A stretch of 33,997 bases of DNA from a virus: the IMG/VR virus record IMGVR_UViG_3300028198_000009, positions 1 to 33,997 of that record; one strand, written 5' to 3'. The position numbers and the translations under genes were made by a program. The stretch's first letter is position 1. Every line of letters starts with the position of its first letter. This document shows, piece by piece, positions 1 to 7,579 of this stretch. Below the pieces are notes generated by a model. The model saw nothing but the letters and a program-made list of their open reading frames with translations, ran no database searches and was not told where the DNA came from.

Positions 1-143
1 CCTCAATATGGTTGATACAGAGAGCTGGCACTGAGCTCAGAGTCGTCGGTTACTATGAAAACAATGGAGAGGGCCTTCAACACTACATCAATTGGCTGCA
101 TGACTTTCGAGATACCCATGGGATTACCTTCGGAGATCACTGG
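1..143. repeat. Terminal direct repeat, left copy (circular contig overlap)
   Basis: These 143 bases are the same as the last 143 bases of the window except at one position: A at 17 here, C at 33871 there. Both versions encode Ile (ATA or ATC) in the terminase frame, so the difference is silent. The reading frame of the large terminase continues without a break from the right end into this copy. The simplest reading is the overlap of a circular or circularly permuted genome. A true packaged terminal repeat cannot be excluded from sequence alone. Confidence 0.95.
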
Positions 144-509
144 GCCCCACATGATATTCAAGTTCGAGAGCTGACAACTGGTAAGTCAAGAAAGGATCAA
201 GCGCGCCAAATGGGAATTGTGTTCCGAGTGACACCGAATCTACCGATCATGGATGGCATTGAAGCTGCCAGGAGAATATTGCCCAGGTGTTATTTCGATG
301 AGAAGCGCTGTGCTGATGGCATTCGAGCTTTAAGTTATTACCGCTGCGAATATGATGAGGACAAAAGAGTTTACAAGGATCGCCCGCTGCACGATTGGAG
401 CTCACATGGAGCTGATGCCTTCCGATATTTTGCTGTTGCCTGGATCGATAAACGTCATGAAGGAATGACCGGTCCAGCTGTACTCAAGCAAGATTGGAAG
501 ATCTTTTGA
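3..509 (+). CDS. Terminase large subunit, C-terminal part (nuclease domain)
   Basis: This is the 3' part of the DNA-packaging motor gene that begins at 33089. Reading from the right end gives 256 codons before base 33857, which equals base 3, and 168 more codons here, for 424 residues in all. That is a normal length for the family. The C-terminal half of large terminases is an RNase H-fold nuclease that cuts the concatemer. Candidate metal-binding acids are the Asp residues in FWDLGIAD just before the join, and the Asp in SSHGADAFRYF near the end. The TTG at 12 is an internal Leu codon and not a start. The gene is broken only by where the contig was cut. Confidence 0.93.
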   Translation, partial: SIWLIQRAGTELRVVGYYENNGEGLQHYINWLHDFRDTHGITFGDHWAPHDIQVRELTTGKSRKDQARQMGIVFRVTPNLPIMDGIEAARRILPRCYFDEKRCADGIRALSYYRCEYDEDKRVYKDRPLHDWSSHGADAFRYFAVAWIDKRHEGMTGPAVLKQDWKIF

Positions 510-976
510 GTTGGCTCAAGCACTCACTCATTGAAGAGTGGAAGTATGATTTTGCTGAATGGTATATTTGTTTTGAGCATGGCGATATGCCTTGGAAACT
601 TGCCAAATTACTTAAACCAGGTTATCGGCATGTATGGGCAGTACGTTGGGATGGCTTCAACTGGATTCGCTTTAATGCCAGGCTTGGCGGGACTGACATC
701 GAAGTTTTACCCTTTGGTCCACAACATAAGATACAAAATGTTGTCAAAGATACTAATTGTAGTGTTATAATCCACGTTAATATTCGTCGAGATAATACCA
801 GGATCCGAAATCCCTGGCCTACACTTTGCACATGTGTAGAACAAACAAAGGCTTTACTGGGGATTGGCGGATTAAGAACCTGGCATATTTATACCGGGTA
901 TCAATTGTATAAATATTTAATTAAGGAGCATCATGGGACGACGCAGATCAGCACCACCACCACCACCACCAGCTAA
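494..976 (+). CDS. Hypothetical protein between terminase and portal
   Basis: An ORF of 160 codons opens with TTG inside the terminase stop region and runs into the next small gene. TTG at 506 is an equally possible start, with GGAAG just upstream. The protein is rich in Trp and aromatic residues (KPGYRHVWAVRWDGFNWIRF) and ends in a Thr-rich tail, partly an effect of the CAC-repeat DNA shared with the next gene. Small proteins with a GxRHVWAxxxDG-type core are common between terminase and portal in phages, but I know no function. It overlaps both neighbours, as expected for a compact late operon. Confidence 0.6.
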   Translation: MEDLLSWLKHSLIEEWKYDFAEWYICFEHGDMPWKLAKLLKPGYRHVWAVRWDGFNWIRFNARLGGTDIEVLPFGPQHKIQNVVKDTNCSVIIHVNIRRDNTRIRNPWPTLCTCVEQTKALLGIGGLRTWHIYTGYQLYKYLIKEHHGTTQISTTTTTTS

Positions 977-1133
977 AACTAAAGCTGAAGTTAGGCAAGA
1001 GAAAGAAGAAATTAAAGTTGACAAGCAAATTGAAGCTAGAGAGAAAGCTCGTACACGCGCTAAGACAGGACGTAGAAGCTTGATTTCTGGTACGAAAGAT
1101 GAAAGAGGTATTTACAGCAACACTTTAGGTTAA
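933..1133 (+). CDS. Small basic proline-rich phage protein
   Basis: 66 residues, starting at an ATG that follows GGAGC at good spacing. The N-terminus has a run of six prolines (APPPPPPAK), encoded by a CAC/CCA repeat at 953-973. A long charged helix rich in Lys, Glu and Arg follows, and the end is RRSLISGTKDERGIYSNTLG. Short proteins with a poly-Pro start and an RRSLISG-type end occur just before the portal in several podoviruses. Their role is not known; a packaging or head-assembly accessory is a guess from position. The stop is two bases from the portal start, so translation is probably coupled. Confidence 0.7.
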   Translation: MGRRRSAPPPPPPAKTKAEVRQEKEEIKVDKQIEAREKARTRAKTGRRSLISGTKDERGIYSNTLG

Positions 1134-1134
1134 T

Positions 1135-2694
1135 ATGTCTAAATTTAAAATCCCTAAAGAGCTAGGGACAGTCAAAGAACTGATAGCTCGATATGAAGCA
1201 GCGAAGAGCAGAAAAGAGCCTTGGATCAATCATCTAAGAGAATGCTATGATTTTGCACTGCCCCAGCGTGAAAACTTTTCCCTTCATACACCAGGACAAA
1301 AAAAGAATGTTGACATCTATGACTCGACAGCAGTCATGGGAGTCCAGAAGTTTGCTTCAAGATTACAAGCAACTCTCATTCCGCCCTGGCGACAATGGAC
1401 CAAATTGGTTGTTGGATCTGAAATTAGGGAAGATGAAGATGAAGTCCAGGAGTATTTGGACGAAGCTAATGACATCCTATTTGATCACATTAATCATTCA
1501 AACTTTGCTACCCAGGCACATGAAGCTTTACTAGATCTCAGCGTTTCAACAGGCGCTTTGATGTTAGAAGAAGCCGAGCCAGGTGGTGATTCATTATTAC
1601 ATTTCACAGCAGTTCCGCTTGCAGATCTTTATCCAGAGGAAGGGCCGAAAGGATCTATCGAAACGATCTGGAGAGCTCATAGCGTACCAGCCAGGCATAT
1701 CGAAAGGATCTGGCCAGGCGCTGATCTATCAGATGAAGCTGCAAGAAAAGTCAAAGACAAGCCAGATGCTAAGATCGATCTGATCGAAGGCACTGTATTT
1801 GCTCCAAAAGAAAACGCTTATTATCAGTGCGTGATCGAGAGAGAGCATCAAAAAGTTATATTCACACGTTTTTATGAAGTTTCTCCTTGGATCGTGTTCC
1901 GGGAAATGGTTGTACCAGGTGAGATCCTTGGTCGAGGTAGAGTGATGCAAGTGCTACCAGCGATCAAAACAGTTAATAAAGTTAGTGAATTTGCGCTTCG
2001 CAATGCAGCTCTCGCTATTTCTGGGATCTACACAGTAACTGATGATGGAGTTATCAATCCATATAACATCAATCTGGAGCCAGGCACAGCCATCCCGGTC
2101 GGATCTAATGATAGTTCTAATCCTACACTTCGCCCTCTGGAAAGAGCTGGTGACTTTAATGTGTCTGAATTAGTCATGGAGGATCTGAGAGAAAGCATTA
2201 ACAAATGTTTGTTTGCAGATCCTTATGGCGGTATGGACTCTCCAACTAAGACAGCCACTGAAATGTCAATGCGTGGTCAAGAATTGGTTATGGATGCTGG
2301 ATCAGCTTTCTCCAGGCTGCAGACTGAGTTTATTGAAAAGATTATTAAGCGATCTGTCTATATCTTAAAGAAGAATGGCAAGCTTGGTGAGTTTAAAGTC
2401 GATGGTCGCGAAGTTACGATCAAGCACACTTCACCTTTAGCCAGGGCCCAGGATCAAGAAGATATGTTAGCAATTCAGCAATACATGGAAATGACAATGG
2501 CCCTTGGACCAGAAGTCTTTGCGTTGGGAACAAAGATGGAAGATATGCCGAGCTATATAGGTAAGAAGCTTGGTATCGATCAAGAGTTATTAAGATCTCA
2601 AGAAGAGAGAACAGAAATGCAAGCGCAAGCAGCAGAAGCAATGCAAGCGCAGCAAGAACAGGAGATGCAAGGTGGCGGAGAGCAGTTGGGATAA
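1135..2694 (+). CDS. Portal protein (podovirus head-to-tail connector)
   Basis: 519 residues, the expected size for the T7 gp8-like head-tail connector family (PF12236). The portal forms the twelve-subunit ring through which the terminase pumps DNA and to which the tail attaches. The N-terminal region holds the family-like pattern RYEAAKSRKEPWINHLRECYD, followed by GVQKFASRLQATLIPPWRQW near residues 65-85 and GRGRVMQVLPAIKTVN near 265. The C-terminus is a Gln/Met/Ala-rich helix from about 485. It lies directly behind the terminase region and ahead of scaffold and capsid, the standard order. The last 23 bases overlap the next gene. Confidence 0.92.
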   Translation: MSKFKIPKELGTVKELIARYEAAKSRKEPWINHLRECYDFALPQRENFSLHTPGQKKNVDIYDSTAVMGVQKFASRLQATLIPPWRQWTKLVVGSEIREDEDEVQEYLDEANDILFDHINHSNFATQAHEALLDLSVSTGALMLEEAEPGGDSLLHFTAVPLADLYPEEGPKGSIETIWRAHSVPARHIERIWPGADLSDEAARKVKDKPDAKIDLIEGTVFAPKENAYYQCVIEREHQKVIFTRFYEVSPWIVFREMVVPGEILGRGRVMQVLPAIKTVNKVSEFALRNAALAISGIYTVTDDGVINPYNINLEPGTAIPVGSNDSSNPTLRPLERAGDFNVSELVMEDLRESINKCLFADPYGGMDSPTKTATEMSMRGQELVMDAGSAFSRLQTEFIEKIIKRSVYILKKNGKLGEFKVDGREVTIKHTSPLARAQDQEDMLAIQQYMEMTMALGPEVFALGTKMEDMPSYIGKKLGIDQELLRSQEERTEMQAQAAEAMQAQQEQEMQGGGEQLG

Positions 2695-2950
2695 ATTAGA
2701 TCTTGATGGAAAAGAAATACAAAAAACCAGGGAAGAGAACCAAGCCAAGTCGAATGAAATAGCTGGTCAATTCCAAGAATGTTTTAGTACAGATTCGGGG
2801 CAATATGTTCTGAATCGGTTGAAATCTATTACGATTGATAAACCAGTGCTAAATCCAAACTCGACACAGTTCGGTGCCGGGTTAAGAGAAGGTCAAAACA
2901 ATATAGTCAGACAGATTATGGACCAATTGTCTTTGACAGATAAAAAATAA
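2672..2950 (+). CDS. Bbp19-like phage protein
   Basis: 92 residues with a GTG start inside the 3' end of the portal gene. GGAG lies at 2661-2664. The core pattern is FSTDSGQYVLNRLKSITIDKP, then GLREGQNNIVRQIMD. It fits the short family seen behind the portal in BPP-1-like and related podoviruses (Bbp19), where a DG-xx-VL-xx-L core is followed by a REGQR-type motif. Function is unknown; a structural or assembly role is likely from position. It ends 14 bases before the scaffold start. The family assignment is from memory of the motif. Confidence 0.7.
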   Translation: MAESSWDKLDLDGKEIQKTREENQAKSNEIAGQFQECFSTDSGQYVLNRLKSITIDKPVLNPNSTQFGAGLREGQNNIVRQIMDQLSLTDKK

Positions 2951-2964
2951 CTTTGGAGATAAAT

Positions 2965-3669
2965 ATGAGCGAAGAAGAAACTTTGATAGAAGAAAACCCA
3001 GTAGAAGAAGCTGCAGCAGAAGAAGTCGTTGAGTCAACTGAAGTCGAAGCAGCAGCGCCAGAAGAAGGTGAAAAGCCAGAATGGTTGAAAGATAAATACA
3101 AATCAGTGGAGGACCAGGCAAAAGCCTATGCTGAACTAGAAAAAAAGTTCGGAGGTTTTACTGGATCGCCCGAAGGCGACTACGAAATGAAAGTGCCAGA
3201 AGGTATAAGCGGAGAATATGACATGGATGATCCGCGTATTGAATGGTTCCAAGATGTAGCAAAAGAAAACAATATGAGCCAGGCTACATTTGATCAGATG
3301 TTAAGTGGCTTTGTAAAAATGGAACAAGAAGCGAATGATCCAGAAGCAGCAAAGAACATTGAGATCCAGGCATTAGGTAAGAATGCAAATGCCAGGTTAA
3401 GAGATCTTGGTGATTGGGGTAAAGCAAATTTAGATACAGATCAATACGAAGGTTTCAAAGGTTTAGCAACGACAGCTGCTGGTGTTCAAGTATTAGAAGC
3501 TTTAATTGCTAAAACAGGTGAGGGCAAAATGCCAACATCAAACACAGTCAGATCTCCAGGATTAACTAAGGAGATGTTAGACGATATGATTGCGGATCCG
3601 AAGTATCAAACGTCAGCAGCATATAGATCAGAAGTCGCACAGAAGTTTGTTGATTACCATGGAGAATAA
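2965..3669 (+). CDS. Capsid scaffolding protein
   Basis: 234 residues from the ATG at 2965, preferred over the upstream TTG at 2953 because GGAG at 2955-2958 is well spaced for it. The N-terminal 40 residues are strongly acidic and Ala-rich (EEETLIEENPVEEAAAEE). Next come EKPEWLKDKYKSVEDQAKAY and GSPEGDYEMKVPEGI, a pattern typical of podovirus scaffold proteins, then a helical C-terminus. Scaffolds guide assembly of the procapsid and leave before DNA fills it. The position between portal and major capsid gene supports the call. Confidence 0.88.
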   Translation: MSEEETLIEENPVEEAAAEEVVESTEVEAAAPEEGEKPEWLKDKYKSVEDQAKAYAELEKKFGGFTGSPEGDYEMKVPEGISGEYDMDDPRIEWFQDVAKENNMSQATFDQMLSGFVKMEQEANDPEAAKNIEIQALGKNANARLRDLGDWGKANLDTDQYEGFKGLATTAAGVQVLEALIAKTGEGKMPTSNTVRSPGLTKEMLDDMIADPKYQTSAAYRSEVAQKFVDYHGE

Positions 3670-3868
3670 CAGCTGGCGGAAAGGAAAACCATTGGCCTGG
3701 CAATCGGGTTGGCTTTGTGCTAAAGATGGAAAGCCACACGATCTTGTGTATGGATCAGAAGAAATATTAAAAGAATACAATGCGGGATATGAAGCTTACG
3801 AAAATTTCTCCCAGGTTCACTGCCAATCTAAGAAGGTTGATAGCTCTCCTCATATATCTCCGGCCTAA
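3659..3868 (+). CDS. Small RMF/CrpP-like protein (tentative)
   Basis: 69 residues from the ATG at 3659, which overlaps the last codons of the scaffold gene and has GTTGATTACC rather than a clear ribosome site before it. The core runs W..G..LAWQSGWLCAKDGKPHDL and, after a short helix, EILKEYNAGYEAYENF. Two helices with AxxxGW and YNAGYxA motifs joined by a Pro-containing loop resemble ribosome modulation factor and CrpP-fold proteins, which are small and appear in some phages. If correct, it could bind ribosomes or RNA late in infection. The resemblance is by pattern only, and a head-assembly accessory is the alternative. Confidence 0.5.
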   Translation: MENNSWRKGKPLAWQSGWLCAKDGKPHDLVYGSEEILKEYNAGYEAYENFSQVHCQSKKVDSSPHISPA

Positions 3869-4069
3869 TTAGATACAAGTGGGATTAGTTGCCCTAAGTA
3901 ACTACTAAAAAAAGATACAATTTGTTGCATAAGATAACAAATGTAGCGTACAATCAGAGAAAATCCAACCATTGGACACTTCTTTATAGAACCCAGCCAG
4001 GAAGGACTCGGCCCACATTAGTGGACACCCGGCAAAAGGTAATATTAATTTAACTATAAAGGAGGACTT
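3869..4069 (+). other. Non-coding leader of the major capsid gene
   Basis: This 201-base gap holds no gene. After the candidate promoter, the probable untranslated leader contains a GC-richer, hairpin-forming stretch at about 3990-4037. A small stem CCAC-ATTA-GTGG at about 4015-4026 sits inside an outer CGG/CCG pairing. An excellent ribosome site, AAAGGAGG, sits just before the capsid ATG. The leader is much longer than any other gap in the late region, which suggests RNA control or stabilisation of the most abundant virion mRNA. Confidence 0.4.
3925..3954 (+). promoter_or_regulatory. Candidate sigma70 promoter for the capsid gene
   Basis: TTGCAT at 3925-3930 and TACAAT at 3949-3954 are separated by 18 bases, giving a reasonable sigma70 match ahead of the major capsid gene. 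GATACAATTTGT at 3914-3925 recurs exactly at 30378-30389 beside the immunity palindrome, so the phage repressor or Cro-like protein may act here too. The TACAAT -10 box is the same as that proposed for the rightward early promoter. Confidence 0.45.
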
Positions 4070-4894
4070 ATGTCCGCAAATCTATCTTCAGCTGCCCAGC
4101 AGCTATTCGACAGTGAAGTGAAACATGTGTTTCAAACAGCTGGCGGTTTAAAGGACACTGTAACGAATCGTAATGACGTTATCGGTGATATTTATAAATT
4201 CAGAGCAATGGGTAAAGGCCTAGCAAATCAGAAAGCTACTTCAGCTGATGTTGTTGCTATGGGCATTTCTCATTCATTGATCAACTGTACACTTGGCAAC
4301 TGGAACGCGCCAGAGTACACAGACATCTTTGACGCTAAAGAAGTAAACTTCGATGAAAAGACTGAGCTACAGACAACAATTGCTGGTGCTCTTGGTCGTC
4401 GTCGTGATCAACTTGTTTTAGATGCTATGGACGCAGCAACTGCGGGTACTACAATTGCCCATGGTTCTACAGGTCTTACTCTAGCCAAGCTTATTACAGC
4501 TTCAAAATCATTGACTGATAAAGGAGTACCATCGAGCGATCGTCACATCGCAGTATCAGCAGCTGGTCTTGAGGATCTATTAAGTGTAACTCAAGTACAA
4601 AGCGCTGACTACAACTCAGTACGTTCTTTGGTATCTGGCGAGCTAGACACTTTCATGGGTTTCAAATTCCACGTTATTGAATCACGCGCGGAAGGCGGAC
4701 TTGATATTGCTTCAAGTGTTCGTGAAGGTTTTGCTTGGCATTCTTCAGCAGTTGGACTAGCAACTGGAATTGAAATCACAGCGAAAGTTGATTGGGTTCC
4801 ACAGAAAACTTCATGGCTATGTAATGGCATGATGAAAGCTGGTGCTGTTGTTCGTGATGCAGATGGACTTGTTTCTATCAGCTGGCAAGAGTAA
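4070..4894 (+). CDS. Major capsid protein
   Basis: 274 residues with the strongest ribosome site in the late block (AAAGGAGGACTT before ATG). The position behind the scaffold gene, the isolated transcription unit and the compact size identify the shell protein. Family-like features include the N-terminal TVTNRNDVIGDIYKFRAMG, NAPEYTDIFDAKEVNFDEKT near residue 80, LGRRRDQLVLDAMDAA near 105, and a C-terminal YNSVRSLVSGELDTFMGFKF segment common in HK97-fold capsids of marine podoviruses. It probably forms the T=7 head. A leader upstream and a strong terminator downstream frame it, consistent with high separate expression. Confidence 0.9.
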   Translation: MSANLSSAAQQLFDSEVKHVFQTAGGLKDTVTNRNDVIGDIYKFRAMGKGLANQKATSADVVAMGISHSLINCTLGNWNAPEYTDIFDAKEVNFDEKTELQTTIAGALGRRRDQLVLDAMDAATAGTTIAHGSTGLTLAKLITASKSLTDKGVPSSDRHIAVSAAGLEDLLSVTQVQSADYNSVRSLVSGELDTFMGFKFHVIESRAEGGLDIASSVREGFAWHSSAVGLATGIEITAKVDWVPQKTSWLCNGMMKAGAVVRDADGLVSISWQE

Positions 4895-4908
4895 TTAAGT
4901 TGTAACCG

Positions 4909-4947
4909 AATGGTGGTATCTCATATAGGGGTACTGCCATTTTTTTT
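4909..4947 (+). terminator. Intrinsic terminator after the capsid gene
   Basis: A 14-base-pair stem (4909-4922 with 4928-4941, including G-T pairs) closes a five-base ATATA loop and runs into eight T residues at 4940-4947. It lies between the capsid stop and the first tail gene. Some read-through must occur for tail expression unless there is another promoter, so it probably sets a high capsid-to-tail mRNA ratio. Confidence 0.88.
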
Positions 4948-4958
4948 AAGGAATTATT

Positions 4959-5510
4959 ATGGCAACATCAATTGAGATATGTTCTAACGCATTAAATTTG
5001 ATAGGCCATGGCTCAATCGCTAGTTTCACAGATGGTGGAGCCGGAGCCAACATTGCAGATGCTTTATACGAAACAACGTACAAGGATCTGTTATCACAAC
5101 ATCGCTGGAGATTTGCTTCAGCTAAAGTCAATTTATCGCAATTAGTAGCTACTCCAGTTAATACCTGGGATTATGCTTATCAGCTTCCGGCTGATTATAT
5201 TATTGCTACCTCAGTCTACCCAAATATGAACTATGAGATCTATGAGGATAAGCTTTATACAAATTCACAAACTGTTGATCTGGATTATGTTTATCAAGCA
5301 CCAGAAGCAGAAATGCCCGCTTACTTTCAAAGAATATTAGAGTATCTTTTAGCTTCGGTTTTTGCTATTGCGATCACTGACAACTCTAACAAAGCAGAAG
5401 AGTATCGTCGGATGTTTGATTACAATTTGAGAAGAGCCAGGTTTACTGACGCACAGTCAAGACCAACCAAAGCAATTGTCGATTCTCCATTTATTGAGGC
5501 CCGACAGTAA
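4959..5510 (+). CDS. Tail tubular protein A-like (gp11-like adaptor)
   Basis: 183 residues. The opening MATSIEICSNALNLIGHGSI is typical of the gp11-like tail tubular protein A family (phage adaptors), as are LLSQHRWRFAS near residue 45 and YAYQLPADYI near residue 71. In T7 this protein forms the ring that attaches the nozzle to the portal. It ends in a TAATG overlap with the nozzle gene, so the two are translationally coupled. AAGGAATT precedes the ATG. Confidence 0.9.
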   Translation: MATSIEICSNALNLIGHGSIASFTDGGAGANIADALYETTYKDLLSQHRWRFASAKVNLSQLVATPVNTWDYAYQLPADYIIATSVYPNMNYEIYEDKLYTNSQTVDLDYVYQAPEAEMPAYFQRILEYLLASVFAIAITDNSNKAEEYRRMFDYNLRRARFTDAQSRPTKAIVDSPFIEARQ

Positions 5511-7192
5511 TGCCAAAAGTTATTACGCTGCAGACTTCTTTTGTATCTGGTGTGTTGGATCCACGTCTTGCTTCCAGGACAGATCTAAAACATTTCTACC
5601 AGGGCGCTGAAGTTGCTGAGAACGTAGTAACAATGCCACAAGGCGGAATCAAACGTCGTCCAGGCTTTAAATACCTTGCTAATACCGCATCAAATAATGA
5701 AGCTAGATTAGCTTCTTTTGCATTTAACGTAGAGCAAACTTACTTATTAGTCTTTACTAATACAAGTGTTGCAGTTTATAAAGATGGTGTTCACCAGGCA
5801 AATGTTACAACACCTTACACGACTGCTCAATTATTTGAATTATCCTGGACACAATCAGCTGACACTATGATCCTGGTCCACAAAGATCATGCGCCAAGAA
5901 AATTAGTCAGAGGTGCTTCACATACTTCCTGGACACTTTCAACGATCAGTTTAAGCAATATTCCTCAATTTAATTATGGATCTGGCAATGAAAACGTCTG
6001 GTCTGGATCAAGAGGATGGCCAAAAAGCGCTACATTCTTCCAGGCACGTTTATGGTTTGGTGGATCCTTATCAAGACCACAAACTTTATGGGGATCTAAA
6101 ACAAATGATTTCTATAATTTTGATGTTGGGACATCTTTAGATGATGAAGGAATCGATGTCACATTAGATACAGATCAAGTTAATGCTATTACAGCTGTTT
6201 ATTCTGGAAGGCATTTACAAATATTTACAACTGGTGGTGAGTTTTCAATGCAAGACTCTCCTATTACACCAGCAAAAAGTGCAGTCAGACGTGAAACATT
6301 ATTTGGATCTGGCGCAGTTCCACCTAAAAATATTGATGGCGCTGTAATCTTTGTAGATCGTACTGGTAAATCAGTTAGAGAGTTTTTATTTTCTTACAAT
6401 GAGGATTCTTATACAGCTGGTACAGTTTCATTGTTGGCTTCGCATTTGCTCAATGCTCCGGTCGATATGGACGTGTTAAAGGGTACAGCCACCGATGATG
6501 CAAACTACGTTTATTTCGTCAATGGTGATGGCTCATTAGCAGTTTATAACACATTAAGATCTCAAGAAGTTAGTGGCTGGACTAAATGGACTACTTCTGG
6601 CGAAATCGAGTCAGTAGCAGTTGTAGTAGATGAAGTTTACTTTGTTGTTAAACGCACAATTAATGGAGCTGTTGTTCGACACCTGGAGCAACTCGACTCC
6701 TCAACTTATACCGACGCAAACAAAACAGTGACATTAGGATCACCAGGAACTGCGGTTACTGGATTAGCACACTTAAATGGGCAGCTATCTCGCGTTAGAG
6801 CAGATGGCGAAGTCAGATCAAGTGCTACACCAGCGTCCGGAGCAATTACCCTGTCAGAAACAGCAACAGTTATAGAAGTTGGCCTGGACTACACAACAAC
6901 AGTAACAACTATGCCGATCAACATGGATTTCCAGGATGGACCAACACTCACCAGGAAAAAAAGAATTGTTAAAGTTGTACCTAATGTTTATCAATCTCTA
7001 GGTATGAGTATTAATGGAGATCGGTTTATTGATCGTAACTTTGGTATGTCTTTAGATAGCGCACCAACTGCTTACACAGGGCTGAAAGAAATGTATTTAT
7101 TAGGGTGGACTGAGCTGGCCCAGGTCACGATCACTCAAACAGATCCAACACCAATGACTGTGCTTGGATTAGCAATAGAGGTAGAAGCGTAA
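5510..7192 (+). CDS. Tail tubular protein B-like (gp12-like nozzle)
   Basis: 560 residues. The N-terminus has the hallmark pattern TSFVSGVLDPRLASRTDLKH followed by GAEVAENVVTMPQGGIKRRP, seen in gp12-like nozzle proteins of podoviruses. The rest is beta-rich, as expected for the propeller-like nozzle at the end of the short tail. FYNFDVGTSLDDEGIDVTLD near residue 200 is another typical segment. It is shorter than T7 gp12 (about 790 residues), as in BPP-1-like and marine relatives. The stop and the next start overlap (TAATG). Confidence 0.88.
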   Translation: MPKVITLQTSFVSGVLDPRLASRTDLKHFYQGAEVAENVVTMPQGGIKRRPGFKYLANTASNNEARLASFAFNVEQTYLLVFTNTSVAVYKDGVHQANVTTPYTTAQLFELSWTQSADTMILVHKDHAPRKLVRGASHTSWTLSTISLSNIPQFNYGSGNENVWSGSRGWPKSATFFQARLWFGGSLSRPQTLWGSKTNDFYNFDVGTSLDDEGIDVTLDTDQVNAITAVYSGRHLQIFTTGGEFSMQDSPITPAKSAVRRETLFGSGAVPPKNIDGAVIFVDRTGKSVREFLFSYNEDSYTAGTVSLLASHLLNAPVDMDVLKGTATDDANYVYFVNGDGSLAVYNTLRSQEVSGWTKWTTSGEIESVAVVVDEVYFVVKRTINGAVVRHLEQLDSSTYTDANKTVTLGSPGTAVTGLAHLNGQLSRVRADGEVRSSATPASGAITLSETATVIEVGLDYTTTVTTMPINMDFQDGPTLTRKKRIVKVVPNVYQSLGMSINGDRFIDRNFGMSLDSAPTAYTGLKEMYLLGWTELAQVTITQTDPTPMTVLGLAIEVEA

Positions 7193-7578
7193 TGGGATTG
7201 TTAATGGCAATAGCTAGTGCCAGTGCGAGTATTCAAGCTGGTAAAGCTAAAGAAGAAGCTTACAAACGAGATGCTGACAGAGAAACTTTTGCAGCAAAGG
7301 ATAAAGAGATCCAAAGAAAGAAACGATTAGTGGCTGCACTAGCAACTCAAAACGCTGTAAGAGGTGCTCAAGGTATTCGAGCATTTGAAGGATCATCACT
7401 TAACTTAATGAATCAAGATGTAGAAACATTTGAATACGATCAAGATATGGGAGCAGCTAACCTGGCTATGAAACGACAATCATTATTAGAAGAAGGAAAA
7501 GCTGCCAAACGCTATGGTTATGCAAGTGCTGCTAATACTATATTAAATGCTGCTCAGACTTCAAGCAACATAGGATAA
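7192..7578 (+). CDS. Internal virion protein, gp14-like
   Basis: 128 residues. The N-terminal helix is Ala/Ser-rich and weakly hydrophobic (MGLLMAIASASASIQAG). A long charged helix and the pattern GAQGIRAFEGSSLNLMNQD near residue 60 follow. This matches the small internal virion proteins (T7 gp14-like) that leave the head first and form the outer-membrane part of the ejection channel. The place between the nozzle gene and two large internal proteins is the T7-like order. Assignment is by pattern and position. Confidence 0.72.
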   Translation: MGLLMAIASASASIQAGKAKEEAYKRDADRETFAAKDKEIQRKKRLVAALATQNAVRGAQGIRAFEGSSLNLMNQDVETFEYDQDMGAANLAMKRQSLLEEGKAAKRYGYASAANTILNAAQTSSNIG

Positions 7579-7579
7579 T

